Source: Scleropages formosus | Taxonomy: Eukaryota > Chordata > Actinopteri > Osteoglossiformes > Osteoglossidae | Length of the DNA: 64,000 nt | Assembly: GCF_900964775.1 (NCBI RefSeq) | Contig: NC_041806.1 | Span: 13,282,610 to 13,346,609, forward strand | Direction of reading: 5' to 3' | Part shown: positions 23,425 through 36,382 of the stretch, piece by piece | Numbering within the stretch: position 1 is the first letter of the stretch | Layout of the letters: each line of letters starts with the position of its first letter | The notes under the pieces: generated by a model | The model's input: the letters and a program-made list of their open reading frames with translations, nothing else | What the model was told of the DNA's origin: nothing | Databases searched by the model: none | Position numbers and translations under genes: made by a program

Positions 23425-26400
23425 TCACACGCTCTGCTCTTCATGATGCTGCACATCTAGGTTTGCGTCACTAGCATCTGTGCTCCGGCCCACCTCCTCA
23501 CGCTGTCTCTGCAGGGCCCGTCGGTCCTGCTCCAACTCCCGCCGGAGCTGCTCCAATGCCTCACGCTCCCGCTGTATTGCCCGAGCCTCCTGCTCCAGAG
23601 CCATACCCAGCTGCTCAATGGCCCTCCTCTCTCGCTCTAGGACCCGTGCCTCCAACTCTTGCACCCTCCTCATCTCCTGCTCGTGCTCCCTGCGCAGCTG
23701 TTCCATCAGCTTGTGTTCCCGCTCCAGCGCCCGGTCCTCCTGCTCCTGTGCTGCCTTCCTCTCCTGGTCTCGTGCTTTTCGCAGCTGTTCTGTGAGCTCT
23801 CGTTCTCGTTCCAGCGCCCGCGCCTCCTGCTCCTGTGCCCTCCGTAGTTGTGCAGTCAGCTCCCTCTCTCGCTCCAGCATCCGTGCCTCCTGTTCCAAGG
23901 CCTTCCTTATGTGGTCCTGCTCCGTCTCTCCAACCATTAGAACTTCCAATATATCTGCACAGAACAGGAAGAACAGGGTTCATTCTCACTATACAATCAG
24001 CACCTGTCGTGGTTCAGGTATCCCTTGGGGTCGAGGTGCACAGGGAGACTCACCGGGGTCTCTTCCAGGATTCCCACAGGCCTCCTCTTGCAAAGCGGGT
24101 CTTTTTAAGGAGCAGTGCCTCATGGGTCCTGATGACTGCTCTGTAGCAGCCTCATTGTCTAAATTGGAGAATTCGACTGGATGCCTCTTCTGGAGGTGTG
24201 TAAGCAGGTGTCTCGTGTCATGCTGATACAGCACAGTATCCGAACATAACAAGCAAAGGGCCTCGCTGCCATCGTGCCCATCCTGGTAGAACTCCCACAA
24301 AGTGCTTTGCTTCCTGGGTTTCATGAGGGATGAACATGGGGCTCCATTATGGACACCATTAGCTGTTCCGCTTCTGTCCATTTCTCTCTTCAACTGTACC
24401 TGCTCTGTGCCATTCCCTCCTGCTGTACACTCCAGCATTTCTGTATGAAACATTCAGAAATGTAGAACTGTGAAACATTTCCAAGTTATTACATATAGAA
24501 CTGATGCACCAGTCAGAGGTAAAACAAATACTATACATCTATACTTCATTGTATCATCTTCTACTAAATTGTTATGTTACCCTTCAGAAGAAATCAATGT
24601 ATTTTAAAATTTAGCAGGTGGCATAGCGGTTAGAGGGCAGATTCAAATCCCACCTCCTGCTGTCATACCCTTGTTCAAGGTAGTTACTCTGAAGTGATAA
24701 GGGAAATAATTACCCAGCTGCATAAATGGTAAATCAGTTTATATAGCTTAACATTGTGAGCTGCTTTGGAGAAAAGTGTATATAAATGATACATTTACTA
24801 CAATGATGTAAATGTAGTTTTGATTAGGACTATCAGCCCACACACACACACAGTCTGAAACTGCTTGTCCCAAGCAGGATCACGGCAAGCCAGAGCCTAA
24901 TCCGGCAACACAGAGTGCAAAGCTTGAGGGGGAGGAGACACACCCAGGACAGGATACCAGTCCATCACAAGGCACCTCAAGTGGGACTCGAACCCCAGAC
25001 CCACCAGAGAGCACAACCTGGCCAAACCCGCTGAGCTGCTGCACCACCGCACCCCTTGACTATCAACCCTTAATTCCTTAAATAGCATAGAAGTCATTGG
25101 TCCTGCTCATTGTGCATCATATTTTGTGTGGAGGTCCGTCGCTGCATTTTGTCGTGATTCTGGTAAGTTTATTTGCTGCTACCACTTTATCCCTATGCAC
25201 ATTATTCTCATTTAGTTGTGCAGATATTAGAAATCGATTGTGCATTTGTATAGTTGTTGGTTGTATTTATTCATTAATTTAATTGTATTTGCGGTTTGTT
25301 AGGGTGCATGCAAAGCTAAAAAATTTTGTGTCCCATATTGTGAAGTGGGCGCAACTCAGTCAATTGAGTAATCATGTCTGTTAGTTTGTTTTGGTTTCCA
25401 CTGTCAGAGTAGTTTGGGGGGGGGGGGGGCGGTGGTGCAGTGGGTTGGACCGGGTCCTGCTCTCCGGTGGGTTTGGGGTTCGAGTCCCGCTTGGGGTGCC
25501 TTGCGGCAGACTGGCGTCCCGTCCTGGGTGTGTCCCCTCCCCCTCTGGCCTTACGCCCTGTGTTGCCGGGTAGGCTCTGGTCCCCCGTGACCCCGTATGG
25601 GACAAGCGGTTCAGAAAGTGTGTGTGTGTGTGTGGAGTAGTTTTGATTTTGATTAGGACTTTCAGGTGGCATGAATTAGCCTGGTTTAAATAGCAGCTGG
25701 TGAGCTGCAGTGGCAGCTTCATAGTGTGAAGACTTGGGGTGCAAAGACAAGGGAGGCCACCTGCGGAAGCCTACTGAGGGAAGCCTCTGCCACTACATGC
25801 CATCACCATCGTATTCTGGGAGGGACTGTGTGTGAGAGGTGAATTTGGGAGTGTGAGGAGATTTTTTAAAGTAACATTACCTTTTAAACATTCTTTGAAC
25901 TTACTATGCATGCTTCAAAATGTATCTTGACATATTATGCAGAGCTGTCTGAATGCTTGCAGTAATCTATATATATAACTCAGACATGAGGCATAAAACA
26001 AGAAGGGAAAAAAGAGGAAAAACCAGCTGTAGGCTGCTAAGATCAATGCAATCATGGACAAATTCTCAGCATCACCCTGCCTTGGTTGCACTGGCCCTCA
26101 CTGCAAAGTCATCCTCTCTAAATTCAAGCCTCTCTCAAAATCAGAAATCTCTAACCTCCTGATATCACACAGAGCCACCACCTGCTTGCTTGATCCGGTC
26201 CCATCGTCACTCCTACAGACCATCTCCCCACAACTCTCCACCTTTATCTCTAAGATTATCAACTCCTCGCTCTCCTCTAGCTGCTTCCCATCTGCCTTCA
26301 AAACTGCTCTCATTTCACCTCTGGTAAATAAACCCTCTCCGGATCCTAACTCAGTCCAAAACTAAAGGCCAGTCTCCCTCCTCTCCTTTCTGTCTAAAAC

Positions 26401-28453
26401 TGCAGAGGAGGTGGCCTTTGATTAACTATCTTAATTCCTCACGTGGAACCATCTCCTTGATGGATATCAGTCTGGATTAAAAGTTGGTCACTCCACGGAG
26501 ACAGCACTCCTGGCAGCGTCTGACGCTCTCCAGTCGGCTAGAGCAGCCTCCCTCTCCTCAGTCCTCATCATCCTCCACCTGTCTGCAGCATTCAACACTG
26601 TCAACCACCAGATTGTACTCTCCTCTCTTAGTCAGCTTCGGATAAAAGGAATGGCACCAAGACGGTTGAAGTCCTACCTATCTGAAAGATCAAGTGGTCT
26701 GGCAGAGCTCCGGTTCCTCTCCTCTGCCTCTCTCAACTGGTTTCCCACAGGGCTCAGTACTAGGTCCTCTGCACTTCTCGAGCTACACTTCCTCCCTTGG
26801 CCCTGTCATTGCCTCCGATGGATTCAAATACCACTGCTACACTGATGATACCCAGCTCTTCCTCTTCTTTCCACCTGGAGCATCAGACACTTCCACGTGT
26901 GTTGCTGCCTGTCTGTTGGACGTCTCTGCATGGATGTGTGATCACCACCTACAACTCAACCTCTCCAAAAGAGAGATCCTACACCTCCCAGCCGGCCTGT
27001 CTTCCTATCATAACATCTGCAGGATTTGTCCTCACCTCACAACCGACTCTGCTCAACTACTTGTCCAGGCCATGGTGACATCCTGTCTAGACTTCTGCAA
27101 CTCTCTCCCATCTGGCCTTCCCGCTACTGCCATCAAACCTCTACAGCTGATACAGAATGCAGCTACATGAGTTATGTTTGACTTGCCGAAGCATTCCCAT
27201 CTATCTCCTCTACTCGTTTCTCTGCACTGGCTTCCTATAGCTGCCCAGATCAAATTTAAGACACTAATTATGTAAGATGTAAACGTTCATGCTCCATAAC
27301 TTAAGATCATGCCCAGATAAGCCTTTATGCAGCCACTCCTGTAATGTACATAAATGTTTACATGTATTGCAAAAAAAATTGCAGGAAGGTGATCAGAAAT
27401 CGCTGATTTTCTGAAAGTTTTATGCAGCTACTCATGTGATGAATATTGGCACATATGGTGGAAAAAAACTAACTATTGAATCACGCTTGCAACTGTCTCT
27501 CCTAATGTAATACACAAATTGCATTTTCTATGAGATGTACGTCACTCGGAAGAAAAGCATCTGCAAAATGAATAACTGTAAATAAGACAGTGTCACAATA
27601 TCACTCACTGTCAGCAATACACTATCTCAATGGGAAAACACGCAACCTGTAGACATACTCAGAAATGTGTATGAAACCACAGCCTTTCAGCTGTGAGGTC
27701 ATGACACTATCCGCAACGCCACGACGTGAAGCTACATCACATGTGGTCGAGCGTAGTTTACATGTGAGAGTGATCATAGCTGTCAATCTCTAGTGAGTTT
27801 TCTTCCTCCAAAAATGCTTTTTCATTTTTGATTACAGCACTAGTTTTAACTAAGTTGATTTCAACAAAACTATTTGGTTTTCATCTGTGTGAACCTGCCG
27901 TTAAACTTGGCAGAGCAGTTGCAAAAATTATTTCAGTGTTCAAGAATGTGACAGCTTTACTCAGTTTCCTCTGTAAAATGTTGGGCCCCTCAGGGTTCTG
28001 TTTCAGGTCCAGTGTCATTCTTACAATGATCAAGTTATTTTTAGCTGGACACTGTTAAATGCGGGCCCCCTCTGTGTTATGTTCCGAGTGAGTTCAGTGT
28101 CATTCTGACAGTTCCAGCACATGCCCTCCCTCGGTATGTTAATGCCTGTAATTTCCTTACTTCCTGTTTCCGTTCTGTTCACCGTTACCTGACTGACTCC
28201 CGCCGTTCACACCCTGCGCTAACGCCTTCATCGCGCGATGCTGCGGCGTTCCGGTTCCTCCGGCTACGTCCACTTGCCGCTTCTTCTCCACGTCCGCGTA
28301 TTCAGCCCGGTGCTTCGACCGCAAATGACGAAGCAGATTGCTGGTGTTGCCATAATGCTGAATGGCTTCCAAACATATTAGACAGACCACCTTATTGGCG
28401 TCTTCACCGCGCTGGTAGTACAGCCAGACCGTGCTCCATTTTCGGGATGCCAT
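23425..28453 (-). CDS. Two-finger BED zinc-finger protein with long coiled coil
   Basis: Three coding exons on the minus strand (28189-28453, 24054-24440, 23425-23954) join in phase to 393 aa. Exon 1 encodes a BED-type finger, W..VWLYYQRG then CLIC, with ligands C24, C27, H43 and H48. Exon 2 encodes a second BED finger, LWEFYQDG then CLLC and HLQKRH. Exon 3 is almost wholly a charged coiled coil or single alpha-helix of about 140 residues, built from roughly 22-residue units such as [23 protein letters not shown] fingers bind DNA, and host genes with them often derive from hAT transposases, but no transposase domain remains here. A nuclear DNA-binding, self-associating protein is my inference. 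The start is the first ATG after the GC-rich 5' flank. The 3.7-kb intron 1 holds a LINE and SINEs. Confidence 0.7.
24606..24806 (+). repeat. Third SINE family copy
   Basis: Sense copy with head GCAGGTGGCATAGCGGTTAG, a middle CTTGTTCAAGGTAGTTACTC and the tail GCTTTGGAGAAAAGTGTATA. The head resembles a tRNA with an A-box-like segment; box B is diverged. Confidence 0.75.
24839..25056 (-). repeat. tRNA-derived SINE, copy 9 (diverged)
   Basis: Older minus-strand copy with a short (CA)n tail, CTGCTTGTCCCAAGCAGG and GGGACTCGAACCCCAGACCC. The flanking words GACTATCA near 24828 and 25059 are a probable target-site duplication. Confidence 0.8.
25417..25638 (+). repeat. tRNA-derived SINE with (GT)n tail, copy 10
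   Basis: Well-preserved sense copy headed by a run of about 14 G, then GGTGGTGCAGTGGGTTGGAC and a GT tail. The words GAGTAGTTT on both sides are the target-site duplication. Confidence 0.9.
26040..27290 (+). mobile_element. Degraded LINE (L2/CR1-type reverse transcriptase)
   Basis: Plus-strand remains of a non-LTR reverse transcriptase in several frames. Recognisable pieces in order are [33 protein letters not shown]-like text, a stretch corresponding to [31 protein letters not shown], and [14 protein letters not shown] at the catalytic (Y/F)xDD position. The C-terminal [20 protein letters not shown] and [14 protein letters not shown] follow. Stops and frame changes show it is inactive. Family placement is by remembered motif style, not by alignment. 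Confidence 0.8.
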
Positions 28454-29340
28454 CGCCACACTACTAAAAGGACGAATGAGTCTTCCGAGGACCCGTATGT
28501 AGCGCGGACTTCCGACAAAAAAGCGGAAGTGATGGTTGGTTGTAAACCAACCGGGTAGCGAGTGGTAGGAATTTACAAGCTTCTGCCGTTCATTTTTAAC
28601 TTTTATTTTATTGATTTAACCAACTGTGTCCTCAGTACCTACGAACAAGTAGAACACTTAATGTTATCCCTTTGTGTTTTTTCTAGATAAGATTCTTGGC
28701 TTTATTCCTGGAGAACTTTTAAGAATCTAATTGCATAGTCTTGTCTTGTTATATAGTGCAGGAGGAAAAATAGCTTTATTGCTGGGATAAACCTAGGCTC
28801 GATATTAGCTTTATAGCCGTACTGTATTCACTTTAGGTAATTTACAACTAACAAGTTGGCTGACATCAAGGAAATAAAAAAATGACAATATTTTGGCAAA
28901 AAATCTGTGATGTTCAGTAACACCCTGGCAGTAACTGCAGGTAGGTTCGCATCACACACCAGAACATTAACCGGGCAATTTACTGCAGAAGTGCATGATG
29001 AAAACAGTCTAACTTCAACATAGGAATTCAGACAGTGAAACGAAAAGGGGAGCAGAAGTTCGCAGCAAGTGTGACACACAGGTTGGTGGCAGAGGTTCAG
29101 AACTCAGTGCTTTGTAGCAGCTGTGTTTGTCTTCTCGTCCTGTTACACAGACTGAGAGAAGCTCCTCGTTTGTTGCTCCACCCCTGGGGGTCCCTGAAGA
29201 ACCCTTGTTGGCGAGGACCACCCCCATGGATCCTCACCCTCACACACTAGTATACAGGTCCAGAGTAGGAGCCGTTCAAAACCACTTGACACCACTGGCT
29301 CCATGAAACATCCTCTCAAAAGAAATCCACCATACACCCA
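28454..29340. promoter_or_regulatory. BED-gene 5' flank
   Basis: The sequence immediately upstream of the BED-gene ATG is CpG-rich and contains two ETS-like words, ACTTCCG at 28508-28514 and CGGAAGT at 28523-28529. It probably acts as the minus-strand promoter. From 28620 to 29340 it is AT-rich intergenic DNA with no feature seen. Confidence 0.4.
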
Positions 29341-29945
29341 TGAGCAACATTTATTGAAACACATGGAAATATTCAAATAAACATTGTGTAAGAAAAATGT
29401 CAACACCACACATTGGCAAATAAAACACAAACCTAAATAGCACAAATAATAAATATTGATCTATAAAAATATGTACAACTTAGTTTTTAAATCCTGTTCT
29501 ACCAGTGAACATGACATCAGAGCAGAGACCAGGACAGTCCAGAGTCCAATAAATACAGTGTTTCAACAAAAAAGTAAGTCCGTGAGCCTCTATGTGCTTG
29601 CACACATGACACAAAACTCACACAGAAGACCAACAGGACAACAGTGACATCACTAAATTAACAGCCTTCTGCATACAGTTCAGAGAGCGTGACCCTTGGG
29701 CCAAACATTCATCTAGTCCTTTCTGCACTTTTATTATATTTACACATTTTGAAACCGATATTTTAACCCAATTTCAAGTTATCTAGAAGACAAGAGTTGA
29801 GCATTTTTACCACATACAGCAAAGAGATGTCTTTAAGGTTCTATATTATGTTAAAACTTAATATAGAAGTAAATTACCAAGTTTTTTAAAAAAAAAAAAA
29901 GTTTTCAGTCAGAACTATACAATTTGTAAAGTCTTTGTAATGTAT

Positions 29946-29976
<31 letters not shown>

Positions 29977-31197
29977 TACCCATCCCCCTGTAGGCATGAA
30001 ATACACACACACACACATTCAGATCTTAGTATGGTTAGAATTTCTGTATTACACACACACCCCTGTGTGGGGGGGGGGGAAAGAAAAAAAAAGTAGGCAC
30101 AAATGAACACTTAGGTGACCTTGCATTTAAGGAGTTTTTTTGGCAGCTGAACTAAAGATGTCCAGACAGGTCCGCTTTGAGGCAGGCAACAGAGAGCCTC
30201 CTGTGGAATGCAAGTACACTCCATCCGCTCACATCAAAGCACGCAGGTGGGATGTGCGTTGGTACAGTGCACACACTGTAATGAGCATGTGCTGAGGGAA
30301 GGAGTCATCGTGAGGGGTGTCCTACATGCGGGGGGGGGGGGGTTACAGTAAGGCAAAAAAGCACCAGGTATGACCACGTTCAGTGTGTGGAACAACAGAC
30401 CCACATCTGCCACAAACTGAACAGGTTCCTATGCTCCCTGGGGAGGGACACCTGAGCACAACTGACTAATCAAAACAAGTGAAAGACTCAAAACAGCACT
30501 GAAATGGACCAGAAATTTCCACGCAACTGCTAGGGAACCTTTAAACACACGTTCATATGTTCAGTGCTCATATTCAGTTACCCTTGACTGCGAATGAGAA
30601 AACTGCACACTTCACTCTGAAAGACTGCTGTTTGGCTGCTGGCAACGTGGTGAACCTGAGAAAGTAGCCTGGATTTGACTGACCGCACAGATTCTGCCAT
30701 GGAAATAGTAGGAGTGAACCTCATTCCTGCCTCTCATTATGAACTGGGAATCAACCCAGTGGGTCCTCATCCAGTTGCTTGGTTCCAGTGGCTCTGACAC
30801 AGCAGGCTGATCTCTGACCTCTCACCCTTGACCTGTCAGGCAGTGGGGGCTCTGAATGGGAAGGTGTGGCTAGCATCCCTGAATCCTGCTCCCCTCACCC
30901 TGCTAGGGCAGCACTGAAGAAGTCAGTGTCCAAAGCTAAGGGTATGCTGGGTATTGCCCCAGTGCAGCTCTTTGTTAATCACTTGTGTTCTACCAGGTGT
31001 CCGTTAAAATGTCTTCTAAAACATGTCAGTCTGTGGCTCTCCAGGACAGGAGCTGAATGCACAAACCTGGAGACCTGCTCTGTTGGAAACCTGAACAAGG
31101 GGTACCGTGTTCACACCCACGAGGACCAAAATCACTAGGCGTAGCTCGGCAAGGACAGAAACTGACGTGTGAAGGGCAGAGTAGCTTAAACCCCACC
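29341..31197 (-). other. gfod2 3' UTR (inferred)
   Basis: This is non-coding sequence after the gfod2 stop. A reverse-strand AATAAA (TTTATT at 29350-29355) is a plausible polyadenylation signal, giving a 3' UTR of about 1.85 kb. It contains a (TAA)n run near 29947-29977, a (CA)n run near 30003, and G-runs near 30067 and 30331. No other gene was recognised. Confidence 0.4.
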
Positions 31198-34100
31198 TTA
31201 ACACCCAGGCCCTGCCCGCTGCAGCACCTCGCAGAGATTGTGGTTGGTGTCGGGCTCCTCTGTCATCACCTCCACACGCTCCCATTCACCGGTGCGATTA
31301 GACCGCTTAATTGCGTCCACCACAGTCTGCACGTACAGCCCATCCTCGAAGGTGGCGGCCGCAGCCATGGGCCGCAGGTCCCAGGTGCGCCGGTCCTCCT
31401 GGCCCTGGAAGGAGAGGCGCAGTGCCTGCACCATACAGGCCATTCCCCTCAGATAGGGGGGAGGGATGTCGCACAGCCCCACTCCTGAGGTCTCCGACAG
31501 CAAAAGCTCCTCCTGGGAGGCGCTGTTCCTTTGGCCGTAGAGGTCTGTGCCACGGACCACCAGGCGGCCAGCTGAGCCCACCACCATGACCTCATGCACG
31601 AAGGTGCCCGGCATGTTAAAGTTGAGTGTGACGGTGCAACATACCCCACCGCCACTGCTAACCTTGCCCCCATTCCCTTCAGCCCCGTCCATCAGCATCT
31701 GGAAGAAGCAGAAGTCGTCGCTGGTGACCCGCCGGATGCCTCGGATAGTGCCGTTCTGACCCACGAAGGTGCGCAGCAGCCCGTGGACCCGCTCTGCCCG
31801 GCGGCCTGTCAGGTAGCTCAGCAGGTCCACCAAGTAGGAGCCCATGGAGTGCAGGCCACCGCCACCCATCAGCTCATCGCAGGTCCAGCCATAGGTGTCG
31901 CTCAGCAGACTGCCCCCGTACACGCGTGCATCACAGACCTGTAGCTCGCCCACGTAGCCCTCGCTCAGCAGGCGGCGCATGTGCACGAAGGCGGGCAGAA
32001 AGCGCAGCATGTTGCCCATGAGGCTCATGAGCTGAGGGTAGTAGCGTGCTGCTGTCACCATTCTGAAGGCATCTGCTGACGTGGCAGCCTTCTCGCACAT
32101 CACATTCTTACCAATACCTACAGGGAGAATGAGGACATGATGTAATGAGCATATTGGAATTACCAAGAAATGTTTTTCAACTTCCAGCTGCAGTACCCTT
32201 CAGTAAGGTAGTTACCCTAAAATCACTCCAGTAAAAATTACAATTATTTACCCATTTATTTAGCAGGGTAAGTAGTTTAATACTGTAAGATGCTTTGAAT
32301 CAAAGTGTAAATATTGATTTTCTACAGCTGTTGTCTCAATACCTGAATGAAAAATGACACCTCTTGCTTCAGTCACATGTTCACGATTCACTGAGAAAAA
32401 TGGTTGACAGATGACAAGTTGTGACTTTTAAACACTAGTGGCATTCTGTTGCTGACATTCACGCAGCCCTTCAACTGTGTGCGGACATGCAGTGCACCAA
32501 TACACCCCCTAGCGACTGCCTGCAAACTGCCTCTTATGATATCCATGAAGAAAAGCAGAGTTAGGGTGTGGATGTTGGCAAAACTTGTCCTTCAGAGCTA
32601 AACGTGAACACAACATTTTTCTTTCAGGTGGTCCTGATGGTGCACAGTTCAATATTGTTACGCATTTCTCTGGAAGGTCAATATGCTAATTGCTTTTGGT
32701 AAGAACTCTGTAATAAACCACTGATGGCCAAAGCAGCAGTCAGTGTCTTTTTTTTGATCCAGAGAAATGATGGTTAAGTGCCATATTCAAGGAAGAAACA
32801 CAAGAGGCCTGCTTGGAATGTAATCCAACAATCATCATGATACCTGTGCTCCATGCTGAACACTGCTGTCTCAAGCAGAAACCGCACTGGTACTCAAGGA
32901 GACAAGAGTGAACTGACCCAGAGCCTGGGGGGTGGAGTTGTCTATCTGTCCAGGTCCCAACCCGAGACAGGAAAGGGGAGGGGGAAAAAAAAAAAAAAAA
33001 AAAAAAAAAAACAGACCCAGAGGGCCAGAACAATGCATTTCCCCCATAGGATTGGACCTGGATGAGGGCATAAGGCTTCCTGGGATGAAAACCTCCAGCT
33101 TCCTGTTTGTACTGTGGGACAAGGGGAGGGAGGCACTGGAGGAAACACAGTAAGGCCTTGGTGCTCGCATGGTGGTGCTCTTTACAAACTGACTGTAAAT
33201 CTGGTCCACCCTAGTTGAGCAGGTCTTTTTTTTTAACTGTAATTATATTCTCTTGTCTTATTTTAAAATACATTTCTCTTTTAAATATATTGTCTTGTTT
33301 GCACAGTCCACAGAGTTGACTATATTAACATTTCCCTACAGGTGTATATGTGTATAACTGTATGTGACAAAGTCTTAAATCTTGAACAAACATATTCCTG
33401 TGACAGAAATGATCCCCTCCCAAATGGCATACACGGTCATGTGATCATAACCCAGTTGATAGGAACATCACATCAACCGCCTCAATACCCCCCTGTCCCA
33501 CTTGTTGAGGCAGAGTGCAGGACGCGAGCCAAACACCAAGCACAAGAAAGGGAAGTTCTTCATGGGTCAACTTCCTGGCCCCCGGGCACTAGACTTATAT
33601 TCTCAAGACGGTTCAACAAACACACACGACTGTAAACTAGTGAGGAGCACAGCGCGCACACACACACGAGCCACAGAAAGGCATGGAGCTGTAAAGACAC
33701 ACTCCTGTAACACTGCCTGCCCAGAGGCCAGAACTAAAGCAGGAAGCTGGAGTCATCAAGGAGGAATTTGGCAAGACAAACACACCCAGGAGGACATATG
33801 GACACAACCTAGTACTGATTAGAGTCGCTCCTGCTCCCAGTCCTCACGTTCTTTCAGAGATGCCCCACAAACGGGATATTAAATTAATAAAGGCAGGAAA
33901 AGTAAAAGGCCATCAAAGTTGAGGTACACACAGAAAATGCCCTGAAGTCAGAGACCTTACACTCACACACTTCCTAGCAATGAGAATCAAAAAAAACTGT
34001 CACATGGACATGTGTGCAGGGCATGTTCCCAGTGCTGTTCCCACTGGAATGCCTCAACATGTTCGCTTGCCTCACTGCGGCACAACATGAAGGGGGGGTG

Positions 34101-34760
34101 GAACTTGCGGTCAAGTCAAGTGTTGAAACCGCCGGTGAACCAGCTTTCTGAACACAGCCCACAGGGTCACAAACATACCTATACACCTCCAGGGGTTTCA
34201 CACATAACCTGCATACCGGTTGCTATAAGGAACACAAACTATCAGCCTCCGTAAGCTCTACTATAATGTTTGTAGTGTTTATAGGTTACCCTTATCGCAC
34301 CACCGCCAAGAGCATTATCACAGAACTGCAGCATTGCCACAACAACATTTCTGTGGTGACAGGAAGCAGACAGTCCTAAGGGTGGGATAAACATCCTGGC
34401 TGGAAGCAGAGCAACTACATCCAGAGCAGATTGGGGCGCATCAGATCAAGACATGGCTCACCGTCGAGTAAAGCACACACACGCAGATCTGACACACACA
34501 CACTCACCGAGGGCCTTGACGGCAATCTGGCGCGTGAGGGGCGGCGGGATATTAATGCACACAAGGTCAACGTCGGGGTGCAGCAACACGTCGTCCGTGT
34601 GGCTCGTGTGGAAAGGGATGTTGAACTCCTGTGCCAACAGCCGTGCTTCCTCATCTGTCCGGCCCCACAGTGCTTGCACCACAAAACCCTCCGCGCGCAG
34701 CAGTGGCACCAGGACCCGTGCTGTGCTCCCTGTCCCAAACACACCCACTCCTGGCAACAT
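31198..34760 (-). CDS. gfod2: Glucose-fructose oxidoreductase domain-containing 2
   Basis: Two coding exons (34508-34760 and 31198-32117) join in phase 1 to a 390-aa protein; human GFOD2 has 385 aa. The N-terminus carries the NAD(P)-binding Rossmann motif [14 protein letters not shown], then [16 protein letters not shown] and the exon junction at [17 protein letters not shown]. The C-terminal Gfo/Idh/MocA domain includes [35 protein letters not shown] and [20 protein letters not shown], and ends [15 protein letters not shown]. The family is oxidoreductase-like. In mammals GFOD2 has been linked to extracellular matrix, and its reaction is not established. An insertion near [13 protein letters not shown] lengthens one loop. 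The 2.4-kb intron is repeat-poor. A splice acceptor at about 34881 implies an upstream non-coding exon. Confidence 0.96.
32118..34507 (-). other. gfod2 coding intron
   Basis: Intron of 2.4 kb. It contains a fragment of the third SINE family at about 32195-32315 (GGTAGTTACCC, TTACCCATTTATTTAGCAGG) and a 28-bp A-run at about 32985-33011. No exon of another gene was recognised. Confidence 0.6.
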
Positions 34761-36128
34761 GGTCCCCTGCGGTCAGGCCTGCATCACCAGCACTGGTGAC
34801 CTCTGAACCAGCACTGCAGGGCACTTTACTGGCTGTCACTGGGCAGGACAAGGTTGATCTCACTTCCACAGCGATGTGTCTCTGAAAAGGAGCAAAAAAA
34901 GTATTGAGACAAACTGTAGCATGTTGGGAGGGGAGGGAGGGTGAACAAAGAAGTTGTACAGGTTCATTTTCTCCTGCACACAGTGTACTGTACAATGAAA
35001 TGTTGCTGTTTGGGTTCACTGGTCACTACGGAAACATGTGGTCGTATTGTATCCAGGGGAGAGAAGGTGTGGCTATTAGCAGCCAATTATAAACACACAA
35101 AGAAAACAATAGAAGTACTGTATTTCAAACAGGGTCAGTTTCAGGAGAGAAAAAAAAAAAAAAAAAAAAAAAAGCACAGAAAAAAATATGCTTGACAGTA
35201 CCTGACAGGTCAAAGAGTGCCACCGGTTGAGTGGATGGGAGTATCGCAAGCAGGACACACAGACAGACATAGCAGATCTATTGACTGTATCTCATTTCCT
35301 GTCTCCAGCAGGATATTTGCCTGATTTTACATAAGCTAAAGCAAGGGAGTGGAGGCCCTGTGAGGACAGATCGGGAGACAGGTGCTCTGCGACCATGCCA
35401 TGGTGTTGCGTTGAGGCACCTGCTGGTCCAGATGCTCAGGACCTCAGAGCTGCAGAACATGAAGCTCTGCTCTGCGTGTTTGCGGGCAAGCCAAGGCATC
35501 ACAAGAATAACTCAACTGGAAGAACCGCAGGAAAAGAAGGAACAAGAAGAGAGCAGCGGGAACAGCAAACGCACATGCACATCGCGGATCGTTCGCTGAC
35601 GCTGGTCAAGACCGAACACAAAATCAGAGATGATGGGGGCTCTGACTTCACCCACCGCTCAACCATAATTTCACCACCAGTGAGTCACCCCAATGGTTGG
35701 AGCGGGCGACCAAGCAAGCGTGTAACCACCGCACAGGAGGTACAGACCAAGTTCTGCTGCGTTCAGACCAAAAGCGGAAGCAGAGTCGCACGATAAACAA
35801 CCAACAAACGCTCACTACTCACACATACGGGTCCCCCAATCCTCAGGGCCGCGCAGCACGTCCACGTTCCTTCGTCACCGAGCAGAGAGCGGCCAAACAG
35901 TGAGCCACACACGGCAGGCAGAACGCACTGAGGCTGCGCGGACACGCTACACAACTGTCGGTGGATCTGGCCACGCCCACTAAAAATGACCACGCTCGAG
36001 CTGTCAGGGCTTCTTAAAGGGCCAGTCCGGAGCTGCCGAAAAGAACATCCATTTCTTTGCATTCTAAAGCTGGGTGCGAGAGACTTCGTAAAGAAGTCTA
36101 TGTGGAACAAATCATTTGCTGAATCATC

Positions 36129-36324
36129 ATCACACGTCATCTGAATCGCTTGTCCCATACGGGGTCGCGGGGAGCCGGAGCCTAACCCGGCAACTCAGGG
36201 CGGAAGGCTGGAGGGGGAGGGGACACACCCAGGATGGGACGCCAGCCCATCGCAAGGCACCCCAAGCGGGACTTGAACCCCAGACCCACCAAAGAGCAGG
36301 ACCCGGTCCAACCCACTGCACCCC
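36129..36324 (-). repeat. tRNA-derived SINE, copy 11
   Basis: Minus-strand copy with almost no (GT)n tail, CTGAATCGCTTGTCCC and box B complement GGGACTTGAACCCCAGACCC. The perfect repeat CATTTGCTGAATC at 36113-36125 and 36325-36337 is its target-site duplication. Confidence 0.92.
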
Positions 36325-36382
36325 CATTTGCTGAATCCTGTATTTTAATAAAAATTACAAGTTTATCCTACAATATATCTTT

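Larger units (their letters stand above)
24441..28188 (-). other. BED-gene intron 1
   Basis: This intron contains a SINE of the third family (24606-24806), two SINEs of the main family and a degraded LINE (26040-27290). Sequence from about 27300 to 28100 is AT-rich with no feature recognised. Confidence 0.6.

Noticed and set aside
23480-24226. Plus-strand open frame of 248 codons rich in Ser, Arg and Cys
   Set aside because: It is the antisense of the BED-gene coiled-coil exon. The minus strand has splice sites, in-phase joins and a recognisable BED finger.
31311-31944. Several plus-strand open frames inside gfod2
   Set aside because: Antisense shadows of the conserved gfod2 exon, caused by its GC-rich codon use.
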